Translations under genes and position numbers: made by a program | Assembly (NCBI RefSeq): GCF_905171775.1 | Contig: NC_053494.1 | Coordinates: forward strand, 122,045,528-122,109,527 | DNA from: Rana temporaria | Lineage: Eukaryota; Chordata; Amphibia; Anura; Ranidae | Length of the DNA: 64,000 bases | Direction of reading: 5' to 3' | The notes under the pieces: generated by a model | Database searches by the model: none | What the model was told of the DNA's origin: nothing | Seen by the model: the letters and a program-made list of their open reading frames with translations, nothing else | In this document: piece by piece, positions 55,267-64,000 of the stretch | Layout of the letters: each line of letters begins with the position of its first letter | Position numbering within the stretch: the stretch's first letter is position 1

Positions 55267-56162
55267 TGTAGGCCCCCAGAGACCTTGTCACTCTCTGGCT
55301 GAACCAACACAAGGCATTGTTGGTAGACTGACTAGAGTGGATTTTCCTGTTAAATCCTTACTGTTTTCCATAAGACAGCTGGCACTCACAACACTAACCC
55401 TCCCTGTCCTCATAGGCACCACAATTAAAGTTAGCCTGAAAAGAAAGAATAGAAAGAAACTATGGCTTCCAATTTCTGAATGCACTGTTGCACTGTTGGT
55501 TGCTAGCTAATGCTAGATTCTAATTATATAACATAAAATAATGTATTTTCAATTAGTGTTTCTATATGTGTTAATATGTTCTTTGAAGGGTTTTCAAATT
55601 GTAAAACATCTTAAACCATTTACTTATTTATATAGTTTCATTGTAATATTCAGTGCTTTTCAGAATATATAGATGCACATCACATTATCCTCTACCCCCG
55701 AAGGAGCTTACAGTCTTATTTTCCAACAGTCATAGCATTGATAGCATCACATCCACACAATCTAGGGCCAATTTCATCACAAGCCAATTAACCTACAAGC
55801 ATGATTTTGATTTGGGGGGGACTGGATCACCCAGAGGAAATCCAAACATATAATGGGGGGGAACTTACAAGTCTCATGCAGACAGGGTCCCCAATGACCA
55901 TTTTATTCCTGAATGTTTAGCATTCATCATACACATCAGGGATATGTACAATGTCTCTGATAGAAGAAAATTACTTTGCACTGTAATTGAAGCGTAAAAT
56001 AAAATGAAAGGTAAAAGTGGGCATCACCCAGTGTTGGTTTATTATAATCAACAGTAGTTCATACAGTTGTTAATGTTAGAGTACTACTTATGTTAACCAT
56101 TTGAGTGCCCAGTCCTTTTTCTTCTTTTTTACTTTTTGGCATTGTTCTGGTTCCAAATATCA
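55267..56162. other. No recognisable feature
   Basis: About 900 bp. Positions 55640-55930 contain gcttttcagaatatatagatg and ctaccccgaaggagcttacagt, which look like an old dispersed repeat, but I cannot name it. Confidence 0.4.
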
Positions 56163-56873
56163 GGGCCCAGATTCTCAAAGGACTTACGATGGCGTAGCGC
56201 CATGTACGCCGTCGTAAGTCCGAATGAGAGCCGGCTGATTCTTAGAATCAGTTACGCATAAATTCGGCTAAGATACAAGCGGCGTAAGTCTCTTACACCG
56301 TCGTATCTTAGTTGCATATTTACGCTGGCCGCTAGGTGGCGCTTCCGTAGATTTCCACGTTGAATATGCTAATGAGCTAGATACGCCGATTCACAAACGT
56401 ACGTGCGCCTGGCATAGCAAGATACATCGTTTACGTAAGACATACGCTGGCGTAAAGTTACCCCTCATAAAGCAGGGGTAAGTCATGTTAGGTATGGACG
56501 TCGGAAACGTTCGAACAGCGTCGTGTTTTACGTCGTTTGCGTAAGTCGTCCGTGAATGGGGCTGGACGTAAGTTACGTTCACATCGACTAGGCATTGAGT
56601 GGGCGTATTTTAATTTGAAAATTCGACGTGATACTGAGCATGCACGCATGCGCCGTTTGAAAAAAGCGTCATTTACGTGGGATCATGATTAGTTTACATA
56701 AAACACACCCCCCGTTTCTCATTTGATTTAGGCGCGCTTACGCCGGCACATTTACGCTACGCCCCTGTAACTTTAGACGCAAGTGCTTTGTGAATACTCT
56801 CTAAGTTGCGGCGGCGTAGCGTAACTACGATACGCCCGCCTACATTTACGCCACCCTACAAGAATCTGGGCCC
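56163..56873. mobile_element. Palindromic MITE, family B
   Basis: 711 bp, ends gggcccagattctc and agaatctgggccc, core gctggccgctaggtggcg near 56324. Confidence 0.8.
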
Positions 56874-57252
56874 ATATATTTTAGGTTTTATAGTCTACCC
56901 TAGCATATTATACTATTTTTTGAAGGCAGATAGGGCTTTAATTTGCCAGAAAATTTGGATACATATATTTCTATTTACTTGGTTTTTGTTTGCAATAAAT
57001 TGTAAAACAATGCATTTTTTCAGTATTTTTATTCCCAATGTAAGAATTACATAAGTTTTACAACACCATATATCTACCCTAAAATGTTATGAAAAAATTC
57101 TGTTGATTAAAATTATATCAATTTATTTTAGAGCTTTAGTCTTCTTTAATTTTGCAATGCACACAGGAGGATTGATGTTTGTTTGTTTTTTGCAGAAAGA
57201 TTGGGCTTTAATTTGGCAGAAAATTTGGATACATACTGTATACTTTTATATA

Positions 57253-57768
57253 CAGTTGAACCTCAGATTACGAGCATATTCTGTTCCAGGAGTATGCTCG
57301 TAATCCAAAGTACTCGCATATCAAAGCAAGTTTTCCCATTTAAGTCAATGGAAACAAAAATAATTTGTTCCGCATTGACTTCAATGGGATGCAATACCGA
57401 ATGCGGCCAGAGGTGGGGGGCGTCACAGAGCGCCGAAAATGTCCGAAAAGGCCCGAGGACACTTTGGCTCATTTCCTGCACCCCCGTACCTCAGGCCAAA
57501 TGAGGTACTGCAGGCCAATGTTCGGCTTTTCTCGGCTCCTGCGCCCCCGTACCTCAGGCCAAATGAGGTACTGCAGGCCTATTTTCAGCTCTGCTTGGCT
57601 TCTGCGCCCCGTACCTGAAGCCAAATGAGGTACTGCAGGCCTATTTAGCTTGAATTCTGCTCGTCTTGCGAGTCAACACTCGCAAACCGAGTCAGAATTT
57701 AAAAAAAAAAGTTGTTCGCAAATCAAAACGCTCTCAAACCAAGTTACTTTTAAACCGAGATTCCACTG
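57253..57768. mobile_element. TA-flanked MITE, pogo/Tigger-like ends
   Basis: 516 bp between TA dinucleotides (57251-57252, 57769-57770), ends cagttgaacctcagatta and ttaaaccgagattccactg, imperfect inverted repeats. Inside are three units of about 60 bp with gtacctcaggccaaatgagg (57480-57640). The TA target and CAGTKGAAYCTC end suggest a pogo/Tigger-type element. Confidence 0.75.
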
Positions 57769-57855
57769 TACTTGTTTTTTGTTGACAATAAATAGTAAAA
57801 TATTGAATTTTTCAGTATTTTTTTTTAAAATGCAAGAATGACATAATTTTTACAA

Positions 57856-58566
57856 CAGATTCAGAAAGAATTTACGTTGGCGTATCTATTGATACGCCGC
57901 GTAAATTCAAAGCTGCGCCGGCGTATCTTCTTTCTGTATTCAGAAAGCAAGATACGCCGAAATTAGGCTAAGATCTGACTGGCGTAAGTCTCTTACGCCA
58001 TCGTATCTTAGTTGCATATTTACGCTGGCCGCTAGGTGGCGCTTCCGTCGATTTACTCAAGGAATATGCTAATTAGGTAGATACGCCGATTCAGAAACGT
58101 ACGTCCGCCCGGCGCATTTTTTACGTCGTTTATGTTAGGCTTTTTCCGGTGTAAAGTTACCCCTGCTATATGAGGCGTATCCTATGTTAAGTATGGACAT
58201 CGTTTCCGCGTCGAATTTTGAAAATTTTACGTCGTTTGCGTAAGTCGTTCGCGAATAGGGCTGGACGTAAGTTACGTTCACGTCTAAAGCATTGACGATT
58301 ACCGGTGTAATTTCGAGCATGCGCACTGGGATTCTTGTAATAAACGTCAAATACGTGGGGTCACACTAAATTTGGATAAAACATGCCCACATCATCCACA
58401 TTTGAAATAGGCGGGCTTATGCTGGACCTCATACGCTACGCCGCCGTAACTTAGGGCGCAAGTTCTTTATGAATACAGGACTTGCGCCCTAAGTTACGGC
58501 GGCGTAACGTATCTGTGATACGTTACGCCAGCATAAAAATACGCCGGGCTATCTGAATCTAGCCCT
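57856..58566. mobile_element. Palindromic MITE, family B
   Basis: 711 bp, ends cagattcagaaag and ctgaatctagccc. Same length as 56163-56873 and placed before an equivalent flank (tatatttaccctaaa), although their sequences have diverged, especially near the ends. Confidence 0.75.
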
Positions 58567-58927
58567 ATATATTTACCCTAAATCATTATGAACAAATTCT
58601 GATGATTCAAATTATATACATTTATTTTAGAGCTGTATTCTTCTTTAATTTTGCAATGCAGGCAGGGGGAATGATGTTTTTTGTAACTTGTTAACGCAGC
58701 ATTAAGGTATGATTAAGATAAATTTATAAGGGCATTAATTAATACATTGACAAATATTTCACAGGTTCATAATTGGTAAAAATCCGAATGACATTAGATT
58801 AGCATTTGATGCTTTTCTAGTGAAAGGAAAAGTCATCCAAATTATACAACGTTGTTGTAACCTCGAAATAAGGGAATGTTTTAGTTATATTTTTTTATGT
58901 ACTGTATGTAATATATATACACACTAC

Positions 58928-59639
58928 TGTGAATTACCAAAAGTATTGGGACACCTTTAAATGCACATGAACTTTAATGGCATCCCAGTCTGAAGCCTTG
59001 TACACACGATCAGATTTTCGGACGACCGTTCGTCCGTTTTTTGTTGCATGCTAGTCTCATGTTGAAAATGAAGAGGTAAGTCACCATACGGCAGAATACA
59101 ATTTGAGAAGTGATGTAATGCGTTGACTAGTTGTGTATGTATTCTTTCGTTTCTGAGCATGCATAGTCTTGCTTTTATAATTTTTTTCGTCCAAAAAACA
59201 TACTATTAATTCGAAAATCGGACGTTGTGTTTACATCCGACAAAAATCTTATAGTCTGCACAATCTGGCTTTTGTTGGACGAAAAACCGGAATCAGCTGT
59301 CGAAAGCACCACACTTTTTACTTTCATATTGTGTGTATGGGCCTTTAGACCGCAGGGTTCAATATTGAGTTGGCTTACCTTTTGCAGCTATAACAGCTTC
59401 AACTCTTCTGGGAAGGCTGTACACAGGGTTTAGGAGTGTGTCTATGGGAATGTTTGACCATTCTTACAGAAACGCATTTGTGAGGTCAGGCACTGATGTG
59501 GATGAGAAGGCCTGGCTCACAGTCTCCACTGTAACTCATCCCAAAGGTGTTCTATTTGATTGATTGGGACTCTGTGCAGGGCAGTCAAGTTCCTCTATCC
59601 CAAACTCCCTCATCTATGTCTTTATAGACCTAGATGTTA
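58928..59639 (+). mobile_element. Tc1 fragment with nested family A MITE
   Basis: Begins ttaccaaaagtattgggac, continues after the nested MITE with ggttcaatattgagttggc and the reverse complement of the transposase C-terminal region (aacagcttcaactcttctgg and on), and stops near 59639. The coding sense is minus and too broken to express. Confidence 0.8.
58994..59344. mobile_element. Harbinger-like palindromic MITE, family A
   Basis: 351 bp, ends agccttgtacacacgatc and tgtgtgtatgggcct, flanks TGA and TTA. The intact Tc1 relatives read ...cagtcttagaccg across this point, so TTA was the target. Interior words are of the type ttcggacg and cgtccaa. Confidence 0.8.
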
Positions 59640-59647
59640 TCCTAGCG

Positions 59648-59832
59648 CAGTGTTTCTCAATTCCAGTCCTCAGGCCCCCCCAACAGGTCAGGTTTTCAGG
59701 ATTTCCCTCAGATGAAAAGGCTGTGGTGATTACTAAGGCAGTGAAACTGATCAAATCACCTGTGCAAAATAATGGAAATCCTGAAAACCTGACCTGTTGG
59801 GGGGGCCTGAGGACTGGAATTGAGAAACACTG
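59648..59832. mobile_element. hAT-type (Charlie-like) MITE
   Basis: 185 bp, ends cagtgtttctcaattcc and ggaattgagaaacactg, flanked by the perfect 8 bp duplication tcctagcg (59640-59647, 59833-59840). It is palindromic over most of its length. The CAGTGTTTCTCAA end is like that of hAT-Charlie elements. Confidence 0.92.
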
Positions 59833-59865
59833 TCCTAGCGCTATAATAAAAGGGCGACTGGGACA

Positions 59866-60545
59866 TAAGTGGTTAAACACTTCCCGCCCGCCATCCTGCC
59901 CGTTATCCTGACTGGGCGTAATATTGGTGGTGCAGCGATCGTCGGTGGTGTGGTGTGTCGCTCTGACACACTGCATCTCCAAACCTGGTAAAGAGCCTTT
60001 GACGTAGGCTCTTTACCATGTAATCAGCTGTGTCCAATTACAGCTCATCACATAGTAACCAGGAAGTGCTGTTTATCAGTTTTTCCTCTACTTGCAATGA
60101 AAATGCACGAGTAGAGGAGAGATGATCAGTGGCTCTCCTGACAGGGGTGGTCTGCGCTAATAATCAGCGCAATGATTATCAGTGCAGACCCACCAGAGAT
60201 GCCCACTAGAGCCCACCAGAGATGCCCACTAGAGTCACCAGGGATGCCAATCAGTGCCCATTAGGGATGCCTGTCAGTGCCTCCATATCAGTGCTGCATG
60301 TAAGTGCCACTTAATCGGTGCCCATCAGTGCAGCCTCATCAGTGCTCATCAATGAATTAGAAAACATACTTATTTACAACATTTTATAATAGAAACAAAG
60401 AAAAACATATTTTTTTTTCAAAATGTTCAGTCTTTTTTAATTTCTTTAGCAAAAAATTAAAAACCCATTGGTGATCAAATATCACCAAAAGAAAGCTCTA
60501 ATTGTGGGAACAAAATGATTAAAAAAAATTACAGTGATGCACTAG
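59866..60545 (-). mobile_element. Family C repeat, reversed copy
   Basis: Contains agtggttaaacacttcccgc at the left and the tggtgatcaaatatcacc and aaagaaagctctaattgtgg segments at the right, in the reverse order to 25084-26058. Short tandem gcccaccagagatgcccact units lie at 60190-60340. Confidence 0.55.
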
Positions 60546-60569
60546 CATGTCAATTAGTAGTCATTCTAA

Positions 60570-60942
60570 TGCCTCGTACATACGACCAGTTTTCCCATCA
60601 GGAAAACTGCCATGAGAGCTTTTGGCCGGGAAAACCTGGCCGTGTGTATGCTCCATCGCAGTTTTCCCGACAGGAAAAGTGACGGAAAAAAAAGAGAACC
60701 AGCTCTCTTTTTCCCCGCAGGGATTCCCGGCGGTCTTTTTCCCGGCAGTTTTCCTATGTAAAAAACTGCGATGGAGCATACACACGGCCGAGATTCTCGA
60801 CCAAAGCTCCATCGCAGTTTTCCTGTCGGGAAAACCTCTGGTGTGTAGGTGGAAAAACTTACCGAGCAGGTTCTCGGTTCCCCCTCTGGATTCCCGGCGG
60901 ACATTTTTTACCACCAGGAATCCCGTACGTGTGTACTAGGCA
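60570..60942. mobile_element. Harbinger-like palindromic MITE, family A
   Basis: 373 bp, ends tgcctcgtacatacgacc and gtgtgtactaggca, flanked by TAA (60567-60569, 60943-60945). The interior consists of ttttcccggc and gggaaaactg words, as at 49 and 63472. Confidence 0.88.
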
Positions 60943-61309
60943 TAAGCCCTCATTCACACCCAGGGGCGTAACTAGAAATCACAGGGCCCCATAGCAAAAT
61001 GTTGTATGGGGCCCCCCCAGAGCAAGGATTTTTGTCAACTAAGCGAAGGTGCATTTTGACGCCCCCCCGACACGTGCATACACGCACGCATACACACACA
61101 TTATATCTGTGCTCCATTAAGCTTTAATGGCTATGATGCTTAAAGTTATCGTTCAACTTATTTATCTTTTACAGAGAAATATAGCATAGATGGCGTTTTT
61201 CTGCATTGCGCTTTATATAATGTACTATTGCTGGATTTGTAGTCCTATATAGCTGGTGGTATTCTCCATTACACTGTATATCGATTATATTGCGCAATGC
61301 AGATTACCA

Positions 61310-61690
61310 CTGACCAGTTATAGAGGAACTACAAATCCCAGCAATAATACATTATACAGCGCAATGTAGAATACCAGCAGCTATAGAGAAACAACAAATC
61401 CCAGCAATACATTATATAAAATGCAATACAGAATACCAGCAGCTATAGAGGAACAACAAATCCCAGCAATAATACATTATATAAAATGCAATACAGAATA
61501 CCAGCAGCTATAGAGGAACAACAAATCCCAGCAATAATACATTATATAAAACACAATACAGAATACCAGCAGCTATAGAGGAACAACAAATCCCAGCAAT
61601 AATACATTATATAAAACACAATACAGAATACCAGCAGCTATAGAGGAACAACAAATCCCAGCAATAATGCATTATACAGGCTGCTTAATA
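61310..61690 (+). repeat. 60-66 bp minisatellite, about 5 units
   Basis: Units contain acagaataccagcagctata and aacaaatcccagcaataat, followed by acattatataaaa. The first units are less regular. Confidence 0.9.
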
Positions 61691-61854
61691 CTGTATATTA
61701 TTGCAGGGATTTGGTGTTTTTTTTTTAAACAGGAAACTTTAAAACAGGTCCCCCTTACCGATTTCTGAAGCCTTGTATGTCGCGGTGGCGGCTCTGCGGG
61801 CGTGTGTCCGGCCTGTGTGGTAAACAAACCTCCTGCCTCCATTAGTACAGACCG

Positions 61855-62325
61855 CCCCCCCCAATAAAGCACCCCCCCATTATTACAGAGCCCTCCCCAT
61901 TAGTAAAGAGCCCCCCACAAGCCATCCCCCATTATTACAGAGCCCCCCACAAGCCATCCCCCATTATTACAGAGCCCCCCACAACCACAAGCCATCCCCC
62001 ATTATTACAGAGCCCCCCACAAGCCATCCCCCATTATTACAGAGCCCCCCACAACCACAAGCCATCCCCCATTAGTACAGAGCCCCCCACAACCACAAGC
62101 CATCCCCCATTATTACAGAGCCCCCCACAAGCCATCCCCCATTATTACAGAGCCCCCCACAACCACAAGCCATCCCCCATTAGTACAGAGCCCCCCACAA
62201 CCACAAGCCATCCCCCATTATTACAGAGCCCCCCACAAGCCATCCCCCATTATTACAGAGCCCCCCACAACCACAAGCCATCCCCCATTAGTACAGAACC
62301 CCCCACAAGCCATCCCCCCACAAGC
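61855..62325 (+). repeat. 31-38 bp minisatellite
   Basis: Units ccccccacaagccatcccc with attattacagag; every second or third unit has an extra aaccaca. About 13 units. Confidence 0.92.
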
Positions 62326-63030
62326 CATCCCTAATGAGTACAGACCCCTCCACTAGTGCACTCACAGAGGCCACCACAAACCTCCCCTCTCAGGACAAAC
62401 CCCACCCTGGTGGCAGCTGGGGAGGACAGTGTGCAGCTGCGACGCCCGGGTGGATCGTGGAGGAAGATTTAAAAAAAAGTAAATACTGCGCCGCTGCCTC
62501 AGACAAGGGGAAGGAGAAGGAGGGAGTGCCGCACTCTGGCGCTTGAGCGCCTCCGTGGCGCCTGGGTGAACTGCACCTGGGCGGCGCTGCTGAGGTCTCC
62601 ATTGCCACAGAAATTCCGCCCTGTCCCCTGGCCGGCGCTGGCGCCGTAAGGCAAGCGCCAAAGTTGCCTTGCGCTAGCGCCGGCCCTGCGTACAGCTCGC
62701 CTCTTCCTCTCCTCTCTCTTCCCTTCACCGGGCCCCCCTGATCCTCACTTAGCTGCGGGCCCCATAGCGCCTGCGTGGGTCGCTATGGCGGTAGTTCCGC
62801 CACTGTTCACACCGGTGCGATTTGTCATGATTTTTGACAGTTACAGATCTTATGACAAGTTGCCGGCAATGGAACTGTTCAAATTGCTGTGACTCATGTC
62901 ACAGCGACTTTGAAAAAGATTACTGCACTACTTTTTCAGATTTCATTGCGACTTGCATAAACAAAGTCGCAAATCACAATGAAGTCGGAGGTGCAAATTG
63001 CACTCATCTGCGGCTTTGAAAGTGTGCTGG

Positions 63031-63347
63031 GTTATTTTGTCCCGCTGTATCGAACAAACACTATCTTCTTTCATTTTAGCTATAACTAAATATTACCTTT
63101 TATTCTCCTATCTTGATTATATATGATTGTTATTATTGATAGCTAAAATAACATCACTAAATTGTTACAACTGAAATGTTACACTAAGGAATACTTCTTA
63201 CATTTGGTTCTATATACTTCAAGAGTCAAGCATATTTATAACTGCTTTTTTGTATTTTATTCTTTTTACTGTACTGTACTAATATGAATGGTACTATTCT
63301 TTTGACCTTTGTTATGCCTTATGAAAACATAATAAAATATTCAAACG
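63031..63347 (+). mobile_element. 5'-truncated LINE 3' end
   Basis: 317 bp of AT-rich noncoding sequence ending ataataaaatattcaaacg, flanked by a perfect 13 bp duplication gaaagtgtgctgg (63018-63030, 63348-63360). The AATAAA near the right end and the long duplication point to target-primed reverse transcription. There is no coding sequence to tell the family. Confidence 0.75.
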
Positions 63348-63471
63348 GAAAGTGTGCTGGAGTAGCGTAATTTTAAACCTGCACTGGTGTGAACCAGGGC
63401 TAACTCTCGTGCTTCAATACTGAGATACTAATCTGAAACAACAGTATTATAAGGAGAACTATTTTCTCTTA

Positions 63472-63851
63472 TGCCTTGTACACAGTTTTTCCTTCGGGGA
63501 AACTGCCGTGACAGCTTTTGGCCGGGAAAACTGTCTGTGTGTATGCTCCATGGCAGTTTTCCCGACAGGAAAACTGCCGGGAATCATGGCGGGAAAAATG
63601 AGAACATGTTTCCTTTTTTCCCGCCGGGATTTCCGGCGGTTTTTAACCCGGCAGTTTTCCTATGGGGAAATCCTGCGCGGGGAGCCATACACACAGCCGG
63701 GTTTCCCGGCCAAAGCTTTCATGGCATTTTTCCTGCCAGGAAAACCGGCCAAGTGTAGGGGGAAAAAGCTGCCGAGCCGGTTCTCAGCTTTCCCCTCGGG
63801 TTTCCCGGCGGTAAAAAGTCAGCCGGGAAACCCGATCGTGTATACGAGGCA
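63472..63851. mobile_element. Harbinger-like palindromic MITE, family A
   Basis: 380 bp, ends tgccttgtacacag and gtatacgaggca, flanks TTA and TGA. The interior consists of ttttcccggc words, close to 60570-60942 and 49-383. Open frames on the plus strand here are by-products. Confidence 0.8.
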
Positions 63852-64000
63852 TGACTCTCCTGAACTGCTTTTTTGTTTCAGGTGAGTGTCTTGGAACATA
63901 AGTGGGCCAGTTATCAACCAGGCAACTAGCATTTTGAGAAGGAGATTAGCAATGAAAGCTTTCATATTTCACCCTTTCAACTTTTGCTTTCTACTGATCT

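Larger units (their letters stand above)
56874..58700 (+). repeat. Local tandem duplication broken up by MITEs
   Basis: A unit of about 270 bp containing ctaccctaaa, ttttagagcttta, cttctttaattttgcaatgc, gggctttaatttg and aatttttcagtattttt occurs as three partial copies: 56874-57064, 57065-57250 plus 57770-57855, and 58567-58700. The second copy is split by the MITE at 57253-57768, and a family B element separates copies two and three. Confidence 0.7.
60961..62805. mobile_element. Non-autonomous hAT-type element carrying minisatellites
   Basis: 1,845 bp, from caggggcgtaactag to gtagttccgccactg, with the perfect 8 bp duplication ttcacacc (60953-60960, 62806-62813). Both ends carry gggccccatagc just inside. 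Interior: a 65 bp minisatellite (61310-61690), a 31-38 bp C-rich minisatellite (61855-62325) and a GC-rich segment. No transposase. Confidence 0.9.
60946..63400. mobile_element. Family I MITE interrupted by two insertions
   Basis: Outer ends gccctcattcacacc and ggtgtgaaccagggc, flanked by TAA (60943-60945, 63401-63403). Its own sequence is only 60946-60960, 62814-63030 and 63361-63400 plus duplications. The remainder is the hAT element 60961-62805 and the LINE end 63031-63347. The left TAA is shared with the adjoining family A element. Confidence 0.75.

Noticed and set aside
61855..62325. CRISPR-like array of short repeats
   Set aside because: No variable spacers; unit length changes by insertion of aaccaca. 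A minisatellite in a hAT-type element of a vertebrate genome.

Overview
The window looks like intergenic or intronic DNA from a frog genome, most likely a ranid. That placement is inferred from repeat content: many copies of palindromic repeats whose sequence I associate with ranid frogs, plus Ngaro, Penelope-like, L1/Tx1-like, CR1/L2-like, hAT, Tc1 and TTAA-flanked elements packed inside one another. I found no host protein-coding gene, tRNA, rRNA or CRISPR array. Essentially all readable protein sequence belongs to transposable elements.

Layout. 0-1 kb: a Harbinger-like MITE and a Penelope-like tail. 1.03-6.56 kb: an apparently intact Ngaro-type tyrosine-recombinase retrotransposon on the minus strand (Gag-like, RT/RNase H, tyrosine recombinase, SGNH hydrolase) with its split direct repeats (A1 - genes - B1 - A2 - B2). 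7.7-10.6 kb: TTAA-flanked and 'ggccagattc' MITEs. 11.3-14.0 kb: a 2.7 kb hAT-type non-autonomous element filled with minisatellites. 14.6-17.2 kb: a decayed BED-finger hAT transposase gene. 17.2-20.2 kb: a 5'-truncated, frameshifted L1-like element with a 15 bp target duplication. 20.2-27.5 kb: MITEs, a 556 bp near-perfect palindrome and a degraded LTR-like segment. 27.7-29.6 kb: a minisatellite with a 631 bp higher-order duplication. 30-36 kb: further MITEs and foldback repeats. 36.9-38.9 kb: a Penelope-like element with a GIY-YIG nuclease remnant, itself invaded by a CR1/L2-like LINE tail. 39-51 kb: MITEs, a Tc1 fragment, and Penelope-like tails with hammerhead-ribozyme-like sequence. 52.0-52.6 kb: a solo LTR. 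52.9-53.9 kb: a foldback Tc1 copy with a nested insertion. 54.4-55.3 kb: a second minisatellite-bearing hAT element. 56-60 kb: MITEs in a locally duplicated stretch. 60.6-63.9 kb: a deep nest of MITEs, a third minisatellite-bearing hAT element and a LINE 3' end.

How the parts relate. The Ngaro element is the only unit that could still be autonomous: all catalytic residues are visible in RT, RNase H and recombinase, and its 454 bp of paired repeats differ at one base. The DNA transposons are almost all non-autonomous and would depend on transposases encoded elsewhere. Target-site duplications give a relative order of insertion at several nests. The best candidates for something new are: the arrangement that leaves the Ngaro hydrolase without its own start codon but directly behind a good splice acceptor; the shared CAT core at the Ngaro ends; the set of MITEs that share ends and centre but have unrelated palindromic interiors; and the association of hAT-type elements with minisatellites.
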